DNA of 64,000 bases from Kitasatospora sp. A2-31 (lineage in GTDB: Bacteria; Actinomycetota; Actinomycetes; Streptomycetales; Streptomycetaceae). Position 1 is the stretch's first letter. Every line of letters begins with the position of its first letter. The position numbers and the translations under genes are program-made. Shown here one piece after another: positions 33,961 through 42,745 of this stretch. The DNA is taken from assembly GCF_022288725.1 (NCBI RefSeq), contig NZ_JAKNTA010000001.1, positions 496,899 to 560,898 on the forward strand. Direction: 5' to 3'. The notes beneath the pieces are model-generated. The model ran no database searches and was not told where the DNA came from. It was given only the letters and a program-made list of their open reading frames with translations.

Positions 33961-35037
33961 TCACGCCTTGCTGGTGGCCTCCGCCCAGCGCTTCAGCAGA
34001 TCCTGCGCGGCGCCGGAGTCGATCGCCCGGGCGGCCCGCGCCATGCCCGCCGCGAGCTGCTCGGCGAGCGGCGCGTCGGTGAGCTCCAGCGCCACCAGGG
34101 CCGAGGCCGTGTTCAGCAGGACGGCGTCGCGCACCGGCCCGTGCTCGCCCGCCAGCAGCCGGCGGGCCACGTCCGCGTTGTACGCCGGGTCGCCACCGCG
34201 CAGCGCCTCGATGCCGACCGGCTCGATGCCGACCGTGCGCGGGTCGAAGGTGGTCTCGGTGACCTCGCCGTCGCGGACGACCCAGACCCGCGAGGTGGTG
34301 GTGATGGTCAGCTCGTCCAGGCCGTCGTCACCGCGGAAGACCAGCGCGCGGGCACCGCGCCCGGCCAGCACGCCGGCGATCAGCCCGGCCAGCCGGGTGT
34401 CGAAGCAGCCGACCGCGTGCGCGGTCACCCGCGCCGGATTGGTCAGCGGGCCGAGGATGTTGAACGCGGTCGGGACGCCGAGGTCGCGCCGGGCGGTCGC
34501 GGCGTGCCGCATCGACGGGTGGAAGCGCGCCGCGGAGCAGAAGGTGAGGCCGACCTCCTCGGCCACCTCGGCCACCCGCCGGGCGGACAGGTCGAGGCTG
34601 ATGCCGAGCTTCTCCAGGACGTCCGAGGAGCCGCTGGCGGAGCTCGCCGCCCGGTTGCCGTGCTTGACCACCTTGGCGCCGGCCGCGGCGGCGACGATCG
34701 CGGACATGGTGGAGATGTTCACCGTCTTGGCCCGGTCGCCGCCGGTGCCCACGATGTCCACGGCCGGGCCGGGGATGGTGAGGGGCTCGGCGTGCGCGTA
34801 CATCGCGTCCACCAGGCCGGTGACCTCTTCCACCGTCTCGCCCTTGGAGCGGAGCGCCACCATGAAGCCGGCCACCTGGGCCGGGGAGGCCTCGCCGCTC
34901 ATGATCCGGTCCATCGCCCAGGAGGAGGCGGAGCGGTCGAGGTCCTCGCCCCTGAGCAGTGCCGACAGGACGTCGGGCCAGGTGCGGACCACCTGCACGG
35001 GGTCGTTGCCGCCGTTCGCAGGGTTCACGTTCACCAT
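33961..35037 (-). CDS. trpD: Anthranilate phosphoribosyltransferase
   Basis: A 358-residue enzyme that joins anthranilate and PRPP in the second step of tryptophan synthesis. Motifs: [17 protein letters not shown] (PRPP/Mg site), [19 protein letters not shown] and [11 protein letters not shown]. All are intact and length is normal. It is unlinked to the attenuated anthranilate synthase 24 kb away, and no Trp-rich leader peptide precedes it. ATG 35037 or the internal GTG nearby may be used; I take the ATG. A terminator follows. Confidence 0.95.
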   Translation of the reverse strand: MVNVNPANGGNDPVQVVRTWPDVLSALLRGEDLDRSASSWAMDRIMSGEASPAQVAGFMVALRSKGETVEEVTGLVDAMYAHAEPLTIPGPAVDIVGTGGDRAKTVNISTMSAIVAAAAGAKVVKHGNRAASSASGSSDVLEKLGISLDLSARRVAEVAEEVGLTFCSAARFHPSMRHAATARRDLGVPTAFNILGPLTNPARVTAHAVGCFDTRLAGLIAGVLAGRGARALVFRGDDGLDELTITTTSRVWVVRDGEVTETTFDPRTVGIEPVGIEALRGGDPAYNADVARRLLAGEHGPVRDAVLLNTASALVALELTDAPLAEQLAAGMARAARAIDSGAAQDLLKRWAEATSKA

Positions 35038-35172
35038 GGCTGACTCCAGCTGTTGTCGGTTCCCGGAAGGGATGTCCGTACGGATGGAGCCAGCCTATCG
35101 AGCGGCGGGACACCGAAGTCCCGCCGCCGGACTTCTTCTCTCGTACTGAGACGGGCGCCGGCGGGGCGCGCC

Positions 35173-35598
35173 CTAGCGGACGGCCGGCGTCCGCTTCGCC
35201 ACCCGGGCCCGGAGCAGCGTGGCGGCCGCCTCCGCGAGCGCCACCGGGTCGACCGGCCGGGAGATCGCGGCGTCGGCCCGGCTCCAGGCGGCCAGCCAGG
35301 TGTCCTGCGGCCGACCGATCAGCACCAGCACCGGCGGGCAGCCGTAGATCTCGTCCTTCAGCTGCCGCCCGAGCCCCAGCCCGCCGGCCGGCACCGCCTC
35401 GCCGTCCAGCACGCAGAGGTCGACGCCCCCCTTCTCCAGCGCCTTCAGCACCGCGGGGTGCGTCGCGCACTCCAGGTAGTCCAGCTCCGGAAGGTCCTCG
35501 GCGGGGCGGCGGCCGAGGGCCGTCAGCACCTGCTCGCGGGTGTTGCGGTCGTGGCTGTAGACGAGGACGGTCAGCGTCTCGTCGGACTTGTACGCCAT
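35173..35598 (-). CDS. Degenerate response-regulator receiver protein
   Basis: A 141-residue single-domain protein with the receiver fold. The usual acidic pair is reduced (VLVYSHDRNTREQV). The phosphorylation site may be the Asp in DLCVLDGEA. The conserved lysine of strand 5 is Arg (DAAISRPVDPVAL). Hence classical phosphorylation is doubtful and the protein may work as a phosphorylation-independent adaptor. ATG 35598 is used; a longer frame to 35664 is unlikely. It is divergent from the cytochrome gene cluster. Confidence 0.75.
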   Translation of the reverse strand: MAYKSDETLTVLVYSHDRNTREQVLTALGRRPAEDLPELDYLECATHPAVLKALEKGGVDLCVLDGEAVPAGGLGLGRQLKDEIYGCPPVLVLIGRPQDTWLAAWSRADAAISRPVDPVALAEAAATLLRARVAKRTPAVR

Positions 35599-35994
35599 GG
35601 GCCCTGCTCCCTCACGTGTGATCCGGACCACGTTCACCTCACTCCGGATGCTACTCCCGATCACCTCCTGCGGAGGCCGTCCCGCACGATCCCCCTCAAG
35701 CCGCCGCGCCCCCGGCTCACCCTCCCGGAGGACGGTCCGTCACCCCCGCGCACGCAGTCCACCCGTACGGCCGACCGCGGGGCCGCTCCCCTTACTTCCC
35801 GCGCCCCCCGCAGCGGTGCAGCGACACGCTGGGCAAGGGGGTCGAACGGCCCCGCGAAGAACCATCAGAAAAGGGACACGCCGCTGCTCAGCCCCCGTCC
35901 GGACGCCCCGCCCGGCGCCACCGGGGCATACCGCACGCACCGGACACTCCGAGGGAGACCCCCCGGCGTGAAGACGGAATAAGGGACCGACATA
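35599..35994. other. Upstream region of the respiratory operon, no gene seen
   Basis: This 396-base divergent region must hold the promoters for the receiver-like gene and ctaE-qcrCAB. I see no ORF with convincing composition and no strong -10/-35 pair. A ribosome binding site aaggga stands before the ctaE ATG. The segment 35850-35880 (cgcgaagaaccatcagaaaag) is slightly A-rich and could carry the promoter. Confidence 0.35.
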
Positions 35995-36615
35995 ATGTCC
36001 GTCGTGGCGACAGCAACAGCAGTAGAAACCGGGCACGCGCACGGATCGGTCAACCGGCCGAACATGGTCAGCGTCGGAACGATCGTCTGGCTCAGTTCCG
36101 AGTTGATGTTCTTCGCGGCCCTCTTCGCGATGTACTTCACGCTCCGCTCCGTCAAGGGAGCCGAGTTCTGGACCGAGAAGGCGCACGCCCTCAACGTGCC
36201 CTTCTCCTCGGTCAACACCACGATCCTGGTGCTCTCCTCGCTGACCTGCCAGCTCGGCGTCTTCGCCGCCGAGCGCGGGGACGTGAAGAAGCTCCGCTCG
36301 TGGTTCGTCATCACCTTCGTGATGGGCGCGATCTTCATCGGCGGCCAGGTCTTCGAGTACACCGAGCTGGTCAAGAAGGACGGCCTCTCGCTGTCCTCCG
36401 ACCCGTACGGCACGGTGTTCTACCTGACCACCGGCTTCCACGGTCTGCACGTGACGGGTGGTCTGATCGCCTTCCTGCTGGTCCTGGGACGGACGTACGC
36501 AGCCAAGCGGTTCACGCACGAGCAGGCCACCGCCGCGATCGTGGTGTCGTACTACTGGCACTTCGTCGACGTCGTGTGGATCGGCCTGTTCGCGACCATC
36601 TACCTGATCAAGTAA
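35995..36615 (+). CDS. ctaE: Cytochrome c oxidase subunit III (CtaE)
   Basis: A 206-residue subunit of the aa3 cytochrome c oxidase, with about five transmembrane helices. Recognisable segments are [22 protein letters not shown], the family motif [17 protein letters not shown] and the last helix [18 protein letters not shown]. It is the actinobacterial short form. ATG 35995 follows aaggga; GTG 36004 is possible. It heads the operon with qcrC, qcrA and qcrB, as is usual for the bc1-aa3 supercomplex genes of actinobacteria. Confidence 0.95.
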   Translation: MSVVATATAVETGHAHGSVNRPNMVSVGTIVWLSSELMFFAALFAMYFTLRSVKGAEFWTEKAHALNVPFSSVNTTILVLSSLTCQLGVFAAERGDVKKLRSWFVITFVMGAIFIGGQVFEYTELVKKDGLSLSSDPYGTVFYLTTGFHGLHVTGGLIAFLLVLGRTYAAKRFTHEQATAAIVVSYYWHFVDVVWIGLFATIYLIK

Positions 36616-36802
36616 CCAGCTGATCAGGTCGCTGGCCACCGGCGCACGGCCCCGCCCTCACCGGCGACGGGCCGCTTCGTCCGGTGCCGACGCTCCCACC
36701 GACCGACCGCGCGCGCAGCCCTAGAGAGGCAGCCTCGTGCCGGCCAGACCGGCCGCCGGGTGCACCCACCAGTCGACCAGATCCTGACACCGGGGTTATT
36801 CC

Positions 36803-37612
36803 GTGAAAAAGCTCTCCGCACGACGGCGCCACCCATTGGCGGCGCTGGTCGTCCTACTTCTCGCCCTGGCGGCAACCGGGGGGCTGTACGCCGCGTTCGC
36901 GCCCGCCGACAAGGCGCAGGCCGACGTCGCCGCGCAGTCGCTCGCGATCGATGAGGGCAAGAAGCTCTTCGCCGTGGGCTGCTCCTCCTGCCACGGCCTG
37001 AACGGCCAGGGCAGCAGCGACGGTCCGAGCCTGGTCGGCGTCGGCTCCGCCGCGGTCGACTTCCAGGTCGGCACCGGTCGCATGCCGGCCCAGCAGCCCG
37101 GCGCCCAGGTGCCGCGCAAGAAGAACATCTACTCGCAGGCGGAGATCGACCAGCTCGCCGCCTTCGTGTCCTCGCTCGGCCCCGGCCCGGTGACGCCGAC
37201 CGAGGAGCAGTTCACCTCGACCAACCCCGAGGACATCTCCAAGGGTGGCGAGCTGTTCCGCACCAACTGCGCCCAGTGCCACAACTTCGCCGGCCAGGGC
37301 GGTGCCCTGACCAAGGGCAAGTACGCCCCGTCGCTGGAGGGTGTGGACGCCAAGCACATCTACGAGGCCATGCAGACCGGCCCGCAGAACATGCCGTCGT
37401 TCCCGGACACCACCATGCCCGAGGAGCAGAAGAAGCAGATCGTGGCCTTCGTCCGCCACACCACCAACGATGAGCCGAACCCCGGTGGTCTCACGCTCGG
37501 CAGCCTCGGTCCGGTGACCGAGGGCCTGTTCGGCTGGATCTTCGGTCTCGGAACGCTCATCGCGGTCGCGATCTGGGTCGCCGCCCACACCACCAAGGCC
37601 AAGAAGTCATGA
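36803..37612 (+). CDS. qcrC: Di-haem cytochrome c subunit of bc1 complex (QcrC)
   Basis: A 269-residue membrane-anchored protein with two CxxCH haem sites, CSSCHG near residue 62 and CAQCHNF near 158. A membrane anchor is at each end: LAALVVLLLALAATGGLYAAF near the N-terminus and LIAVAIWVAAHT near the C-terminus. It replaces soluble cytochrome c by passing electrons directly to the aa3 oxidase in the supercomplex. GTG 36803 is used, preceded by a weak site. Its stop overlaps the qcrA start (ATGA). It is 187 bases after ctaE. Confidence 0.95.
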   Translation: MKKLSARRRHPLAALVVLLLALAATGGLYAAFAPADKAQADVAAQSLAIDEGKKLFAVGCSSCHGLNGQGSSDGPSLVGVGSAAVDFQVGTGRMPAQQPGAQVPRKKNIYSQAEIDQLAAFVSSLGPGPVTPTEEQFTSTNPEDISKGGELFRTNCAQCHNFAGQGGALTKGKYAPSLEGVDAKHIYEAMQTGPQNMPSFPDTTMPEEQKKQIVAFVRHTTNDEPNPGGLTLGSLGPVTEGLFGWIFGLGTLIAVAIWVAAHTTKAKKS

Positions 37613-38679
37613 GCCACGACATGTCAGAAGAGAAGCTCCCGGAGTCGCACGGCTCCGCCGGGCACCACGAGGTGGCCGCCCACGGCGACCCGTTCGCCGA
37701 CCCGGGCCTGCCGGCCCACGAACCGCGTCGCACCGACATCGACGAGCGGGCCGCCAAGCGCGCCGAGCGCCAGGTCTCGCTGATGTTCGTGGTCTCGATG
37801 CTGGCCACCATCGGCTTCATCGCGTCCTTCGTGGCCATCGACCCGGACAAGATCATCTTCGTCTGGCCGCTCGGCCACATCAGCGAGATGAACTTCGCCC
37901 TGGGCATGACCCTCGGCCTGGCCCTGTTCATGATCGGCGCGGGCGCGGTCCACTGGGCCCGCACCCTGATGTCGGACCACGAGCTGCCGGCCGAGCGTCA
38001 CCCGATCGAGGCCGACGACGAGCTCCGTGCCGACGTCATCCAGCAGTTCAAGACGGGTGCCGCGGAGTCCGGCTTCGGCCGCCGCAAGATGATCCGCAAC
38101 ACCCTCATCGGTTCGATGGCGCTGGTGCCGCTGTCCGGTGTGGTGCTCCTGCGCGACCTGGGCCCGCTGCCCGAGGACAAGCTGGCGCACACCGGGTGGC
38201 GCGAGGCCACCGAGGCCAAGCCGCTGCAGCTCATCAACATGAACACCAACCTGCCGATGAAGGCCGAGGACATCATCACGGGGTCGCTGACCTTCGCGAT
38301 GCCCGAGGGCCTGCACGTCCACGACGAGGACTTCCAGCAGCAGATCGCCAAGGACGCCCTGATGCTGGTGCGCATCGCGCCGGAGGACATCAAGGACGAC
38401 AAGTCCCGGGAGATGGGCTTCGAGGGCATCCTCGCCTACTCGAAGATCTGCACCCACGTCGGCTGCCCGATCAGCCTCTACGAGCAGCAGACCCACCACG
38501 CGCTCTGCCCCTGCCACCAGTCGACCTTCGACCTGTCGGACGGCGCGCGCGTCATCTTCGGCCCGGCCGGCCACCCGCTGCCGCAGCTGAAGATCACCAC
38601 TGACGAGAAGGGCTTCCTGGTCGCCACCGGCGACTTCGAGGAGCCCGTCGGCCCGAGCTACTGGGAGCGTGCTCGATGA
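37609..38679 (+). CDS. qcrA: Rieske iron-sulfur subunit of bc1 complex (QcrA)
   Basis: A 356-residue subunit with the actinobacterial plan: acidic N-terminus, three membrane helices (about residues 55-195) and a C-terminal Rieske domain. The [2Fe-2S] ligands are in ICTHVGCPISLY and ALCPCHQSTFDLSDG. It overlaps qcrC by ATGA and qcrB by ATGA, so all three are translated together. It transfers electrons from menaquinol to the di-haem cytochrome. Confidence 0.96.
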   Translation: MSHDMSEEKLPESHGSAGHHEVAAHGDPFADPGLPAHEPRRTDIDERAAKRAERQVSLMFVVSMLATIGFIASFVAIDPDKIIFVWPLGHISEMNFALGMTLGLALFMIGAGAVHWARTLMSDHELPAERHPIEADDELRADVIQQFKTGAAESGFGRRKMIRNTLIGSMALVPLSGVVLLRDLGPLPEDKLAHTGWREATEAKPLQLINMNTNLPMKAEDIITGSLTFAMPEGLHVHDEDFQQQIAKDALMLVRIAPEDIKDDKSREMGFEGILAYSKICTHVGCPISLYEQQTHHALCPCHQSTFDLSDGARVIFGPAGHPLPQLKITTDEKGFLVATGDFEEPVGPSYWERAR

Positions 38680-40337
38680 GTAGCGCGAGCAGCACCACCT
38701 CCGGTGCCGCCAAGCCCGCCAGCACGCGTGCCAACCCCGCCAACAAGTGGGAAGCCGCTGCTGACTGGACGGACGGCCGGCTGGGGATCTACTCCCTCGC
38801 CAAGGCCAACCTGCGCAAGATCTTCCCGGACCACTGGTCCTTCATGCTGGGCGAGATCTGCCTCTACACCTTCATCATCATCATCATGACCGGCGTCTAC
38901 CTGACGCTGTTCTTCAAGCCCTCCATGGGCGAGGTGATCTACGACGGGTCGTACGTCCCGCTCAAGGGCATCCAGATGTCCGAGGCGTACGCGTCGACCG
39001 TCGACATCAGCTTCGAGGTCCGCGGCGGTCTGCTGATCCGCCAGATCCACCACTGGGCCGCGCTGGTCTTCGTGGCCGCGATGCTCGTGCACATGATGCG
39101 CGTGTTCTTCACCGGCGCGTTCCGCAAGCCGCGCGAGATCAACTGGGTCTTCGGCTTCCTGCTGCTGGTCCTGGGCATGTTCGACGGCTTCTTCGGCTAC
39201 TCGCTGCCCGACGACCTGCTCTCCGGCACCGGTATCCGGTTCATGGAGGGCGCCGTCCTGGCGACCCCGCTGGTCGGCACCTACATCCAGATGTTCCTGT
39301 TCGGGGGCGAGTTCCCCGGCCACGACATCGTGCCGCGGTTCTTCACCATCCACGTGCTGCTGATCCCGGGCATCATGCTGGGCCTGCTGGTGGCCCACCT
39401 GATCCTGGTCTTCTACCACAAGCACACCCAGTGGGCGGGCCCCGGCAAGACCGAGAAGAACGTCGTCGGCATGCCGCTGATGCCGGTCTACATGGCCAAG
39501 GCCGGTGGCTTCTTCTTCCTGGTGTTCGGTCTGATCGCGGCCGTCTCGGCGATCGCCTCGATCAACCCGATCTGGGCGTACGGCCCGTACCGTCCGGACC
39601 AGGTGTCCACCGACGCCCAGCCCGACTGGTACATGGGCTTCTCCGAGGGTCTGATCCGCGTCATGCCGGGCTGGGAGATCGGCCTGTGGGGCCACACCCT
39701 CAACCTGGGTGTCTTCATCCCGCTGATGGTGATCTTCCCGCTGGTGCTGGTCTCGATCGCGGTCTACCCGTTCATCGAGGGCTGGATCACCGGTGACAAG
39801 CGCGAGCACCACATCCTGGACCGCCCGCGCAACGCCCCGGTCCGCACCGCGCTCGGCGCCGCCTGGATCAGCCTCTACCTGGTCCTGCTGGTCGCCGGTG
39901 GCAACGACCTCTTCGCCACCCACCTGCACCTGTCGCTCAACGACGTGACGTACTTCGTCCGCGTGGGCTTCTTCGTGGTGCCGGTCCTCACCTTCATCGT
40001 CACCAAGCGCTGGTGCCTCGGCCTCCAGCGCCGGGACAAGGAGAAGGTGCTGCACGGCCGCGAGACCGGCGTCATCAAGCGCCTGCCGCACGGCGAGTTC
40101 GTCGAGGTCCACGCGCAGCTGCCGCAGGCCGACCTGTACAAGCTCACCGCGCACGAGCAGATCCAGCCGGTCGAGCTGCCGGCCCAGACGGACGAGAACG
40201 GCGTGGCCCGCAGGGCCGGCGTCCTCACCCGCACCCGGGCCAAGCTCTCCCGCGGCTTCTACGGCGAGGGCAGCCAGATCCCCAAGCCCACCTCCGAGGA
40301 GCACCACGAGATCACCAGCGGCCACGGCCACCACTGA
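38676..40337 (+). CDS. qcrB: Cytochrome b subunit of bc1 complex (QcrB)
   Basis: A 553-residue integral membrane subunit with two b-type haems. Segments VRGGLLIRQIHHWAALVFV and HVLLIPGIMLGLLVAHLILVFYHK hold the haem-ligating histidines. The menaquinol-site region NPIWAYGPYRPDQVSTDAQPDWYMGF is the PDWY-type Qo motif of actinobacteria. The last 110 residues are a cytosolic extension typical of the family. A strong terminator follows at 40360-40404. It completes ctaE-qcrCAB. Confidence 0.97.
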   Translation: MSSASSTTSGAAKPASTRANPANKWEAAADWTDGRLGIYSLAKANLRKIFPDHWSFMLGEICLYTFIIIIMTGVYLTLFFKPSMGEVIYDGSYVPLKGIQMSEAYASTVDISFEVRGGLLIRQIHHWAALVFVAAMLVHMMRVFFTGAFRKPREINWVFGFLLLVLGMFDGFFGYSLPDDLLSGTGIRFMEGAVLATPLVGTYIQMFLFGGEFPGHDIVPRFFTIHVLLIPGIMLGLLVAHLILVFYHKHTQWAGPGKTEKNVVGMPLMPVYMAKAGGFFFLVFGLIAAVSAIASINPIWAYGPYRPDQVSTDAQPDWYMGFSEGLIRVMPGWEIGLWGHTLNLGVFIPLMVIFPLVLVSIAVYPFIEGWITGDKREHHILDRPRNAPVRTALGAAWISLYLVLLVAGGNDLFATHLHLSLNDVTYFVRVGFFVVPVLTFIVTKRWCLGLQRRDKEKVLHGRETGVIKRLPHGEFVEVHAQLPQADLYKLTAHEQIQPVELPAQTDENGVARRAGVLTRTRAKLSRGFYGEGSQIPKPTSEEHHEITSGHGHH

Positions 40338-40359
40338 TCCCGTCGCACCCCGCGTCACC

Positions 40360-40404
40360 CCCGAGGGCCGCCGACCAGAACTCCTCTGGTCGGCGGCCCT
40401 CGGG
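40360..40404 (+). terminator. Terminator of the ctaE-qcrCAB operon
   Basis: Perfect 20-base arms at 40360-40379 (cccgagggccgccgaccaga) and 40385-40404, a 5-base loop and a short downstream cttt. It lies 22 bases after the qcrB stop. Confidence 0.88.
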
Positions 40405-40442
40405 CTTTCCCGTCCGTCCGCCACCCCTCGTCAGGAGCCATC

Positions 40443-40826
40443 GTGGAGCTGTCCGTCGACCCCGCCGCCGCCACTCCCCCGTTCGAGCAGATCCGGTCGC
40501 AGATCGCCGACCGGGCCCGCAGCGGCGAGCTGCCGACCGGGCTGCGGCTGCCCACCGTGCGGGCCCTGGCCGAGCAGCTCGGGGTGGCGGCCGGGACGGT
40601 CGCGCGGGCCTACCGTGAGCTGGAGGCGGACGGCGTGGTGGAGACGCACGGGCGGCGCGGGACGCTGATCGCCGCGACCGGGGACACCGGTCACCGGCTG
40701 GCCGCCGCGGCCGCCGCCGAGTACGCCGAGCGGGCCCGGCGCCTCGGGGTCCCGCTGGCGGACGCCCTGGCGGCCGCGCAGACCGCCCTGCGGCTGGCCT
40801 ACGGGGAGCCGGACCGGCAGGGCTGA
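40443..40826 (+). CDS. GntR-family regulator of YtrA type
   Basis: A 127-residue protein. A winged helix (PTVRALAEQLGVAAGTVARAYRELEADGVVETHGRRGT) occupies about residues 8-75. The C-terminal part is a short helix pair and lacks the larger ligand domains of FadR or HutC regulators, as in YtrA-type members. GTG 40443 follows ggagcc. It lies 39 bases after the qcr terminator and converges with the L,D-transpeptidase. Targets are unknown. Confidence 0.9.
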   Translation: MELSVDPAAATPPFEQIRSQIADRARSGELPTGLRLPTVRALAEQLGVAAGTVARAYRELEADGVVETHGRRGTLIAATGDTGHRLAAAAAAEYAERARRLGVPLADALAAAQTALRLAYGEPDRQG

Positions 40827-40859
40827 CGGGACGGAGGAGGGCGCGGACCGGGCGGGCTC

Positions 40860-40892
40860 GCGGACCGGGCGGGGCGGCCCCGCCCGGTCCGC
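40860..40892. terminator. Bidirectional terminator between GntR and L,D-transpeptidase genes
   Basis: Perfect 15-base arms at 40860-40874 (gcggaccgggcgggg) and 40878-40892 with a 3-base loop. The left arm core (gcggaccgggcgg) is also directly repeated at 40843-40855. Confidence 0.8.
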
Positions 40893-40897
40893 GGCGC

Positions 40898-42160
40898 TCA
40901 GACCTCCGGGCGGATCATCCCGGCGGCGGGGGCCCGGGAGGCCGGCGCCGTGGTGTTGACGGTCTGCCCGAGGGCGCTGTGCTTGACCCAGTCGGTCCAG
41001 GACACGTTCCAGTCGCCGAAGCCGTTGCCGAAGGGCTCCATGGTCGCGCCGTGGCTGTTGACCACCGTGACCAGGTCGCCGATCCGGGTGTTCTCGTAGA
41101 ACCACTTGGCGTTCTCGGTGCTCATGCCCGTACAGCCGTGGCTGACGTTCGCCGAGCCCTGCGAGCCCACCGACCAGGGCGCCGCGTGCACGTACTCGCC
41201 GCTCCAGGTCACCCGGGTGGCCCACTCGACGTTCAGGTCGTACGACTCCGAACTGCCGGCGGCTATGCCGATCGTCTCGCCGCTCATCCGCACCTGGCGC
41301 TCCTGGCCGAGCACCACCTTGACGCCGTTGCGGGTGTCGAAGCCCGGCTTGCCGGTGGTCACCGGGATCGTCCGGACCACCTGGCCGTTGCGCTTGAGGG
41401 TGAGCTCGTGGGCCGCGGCGTCCACCACCGACTCCACCCGCTCCCCGATCCGCAGCGCCAGGGCGGCGCGGTCGCCGCCGTAGAGGCCGTCCGCGATCCG
41501 GCTGCCGGTGCCCCCGAAGACCAGGCTGACGGTGGTGCCGACGGGCCAGTACTCCTGCGGGCGGAAGTGCAGGTTCTTGTCGTCCACCCAGTACCAGCCG
41601 CCGGTGACGGCCGGCTGCGAGGTGACGGTCAGGGCGCGCTCGACCTCCTGGCGGGCCTGCGGGTCCTTGACCGCCTCGGAGAGCTGGACGGTGAGCGGCT
41701 GGCCGACCCCGTAGAGGCCGGTGCCGGAGGAGTCCGGGCCGAGCTTGGCCGTCAGCAGTCGCTGCGCGGCCTGGGTGGAGAAGGCCGAGGTGGTCTCACC
41801 GCGGCCGCCCTTGCCGTCGTCCGCGGCGATCCGGACGGTGTAGTCGGTGGCCGCCTTCAGCCGCCCGGTGGTCTGCCAGCTGCGCTGGTCCTGCGAGAGC
41901 GTCCCGGCCACCACCCGGCCGTCCGGGCCGACCACGGTGACGTCGGTGAGCCGGCTGCCGGCCACGGCGGTCACCGTGACGGGCTGGGACGGGTCCACCT
42001 TGCCCTCGGCCGAGACGTGGACGAGCGGGGCCGCGTCGACCTTGTGGACGGCCCCGGCGGAGTCGTCCTTGTCGCCCGACGTGCAGGCGGCCAGCGGGAC
42101 CAGCACTGCGAGGGCCAGCGAGATGCTGCCTATACCTGCGATTCCGCGCCTGTCGGCCAT
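40898..42160 (-). CDS. L,D-transpeptidase lipoprotein (YkuD domain with Ig-like domains)
   Basis: A 420-residue cell-wall enzyme that forms 3-3 crosslinks in peptidoglycan. A lipobox (LVPLAACTSG) gives a membrane-anchored lipoprotein. About residues 50-250 are two bacterial Ig-like domains, as in LdtMt2-like enzymes. The YkuD domain follows with the active-site motif ANVSHGCTGMS (catalytic Cys near residue 355). ATG 42160 is the start. The gene sits between the two respiratory clusters but is not otherwise linked to them. Confidence 0.93.
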   Translation of the reverse strand: MADRRGIAGIGSISLALAVLVPLAACTSGDKDDSAGAVHKVDAAPLVHVSAEGKVDPSQPVTVTAVAGSRLTDVTVVGPDGRVVAGTLSQDQRSWQTTGRLKAATDYTVRIAADDGKGGRGETTSAFSTQAAQRLLTAKLGPDSSGTGLYGVGQPLTVQLSEAVKDPQARQEVERALTVTSQPAVTGGWYWVDDKNLHFRPQEYWPVGTTVSLVFGGTGSRIADGLYGGDRAALALRIGERVESVVDAAAHELTLKRNGQVVRTIPVTTGKPGFDTRNGVKVVLGQERQVRMSGETIGIAAGSSESYDLNVEWATRVTWSGEYVHAAPWSVGSQGSANVSHGCTGMSTENAKWFYENTRIGDLVTVVNSHGATMEPFGNGFGDWNVSWTDWVKHSALGQTVNTTAPASRAPAAGMIRPEV

Positions 42161-42247
42161 GACCGCCTCCGAGGGTTCGCACGATTGATCAGATCGTAGG
42201 AACGGTGGGCTGCGGAGCGACATCCGGGGGAAGCGCCGTTGGGCCGG

Positions 42248-42268
42248 CGGAGTGAGGGCCTCACTCCG
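42248..42268. promoter_or_regulatory. Palindrome upstream of the L,D-transpeptidase gene
   Basis: cggagtgag-ggc-ctcactccg is a perfect 9-base inverted repeat with a 3-base centre. It lies about 90 bases before the transpeptidase ATG and next to the ctaF terminator. It could be an operator or a small hairpin. Confidence 0.35.
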
Positions 42269-42276
42269 GGGACGCA

Positions 42277-42314
42277 ACAGGGCCGGGCACCCCGTGCGGG
42301 ATGCCCGGCCCTGT
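42277..42314 (-). terminator. Terminator of ctaCDF
   Basis: Perfect 13-base arms at 42277-42289 (acagggccgggca) and 42302-42314 with a 12-base loop. It begins 14 bases after the ctaF stop (minus strand). Confidence 0.82.
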
Positions 42315-42328
42315 GCGAGGGACGGAAC

Positions 42329-42745
42329 CTACTGGTTCTGGTTCTCGCCCCGGTAGAACTCGAAGACCCAGCCGAACAGGCCGATCAGGATGATCGGGAT
42401 CGACCAGTAGAGCAGCCACCAACCGAAGATCACGCCCATGAAGGCGAGCGCGCCACCGATCGCGAGCGAGAGCGGCTGCCAGCTGTGCGGGGCGAAGAAG
42501 CCCAGCTCGCCGGCGTCGTCGGCGACCTCGGCCTCGGGGTTGTCACCCGCGCCGCTGTCCACCCGGCGGGCGGTGAAGGCGAGGTAGTACCCGATGAAGG
42601 CACAGAGGGCGAACGCCAGGAAGAGCGCCGTGGTACCGGCCGCCTCGATGCCGAGGTCCGAGTTGTTGGTCCACAGACCGTAGGTGATCGCCATCGCGAG
42701 GACGAAGACCGCCAGGCCGAGGAAGATCTTTCCCTGTTCCTTCAT
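42329..42745 (-). CDS. ctaF: Cytochrome c oxidase subunit IV (CtaF, actinobacterial)
   Basis: A 138-residue membrane protein with about four helices, including GKIFLGLAVFVLAMAITYGLW at the N-terminus and LLYWSIPIILIGLFGWVFEFY at the C-terminus. It is the small actinobacterial subunit of the aa3 oxidase. Its ATG overlaps the ctaD stop at 42745, so it is coupled. A terminator follows. Confidence 0.93.
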   Translation of the reverse strand: MKEQGKIFLGLAVFVLAMAITYGLWTNNSDLGIEAAGTTALFLAFALCAFIGYYLAFTARRVDSGAGDNPEAEVADDAGELGFFAPHSWQPLSLAIGGALAFMGVIFGWWLLYWSIPIILIGLFGWVFEFYRGENQNQ

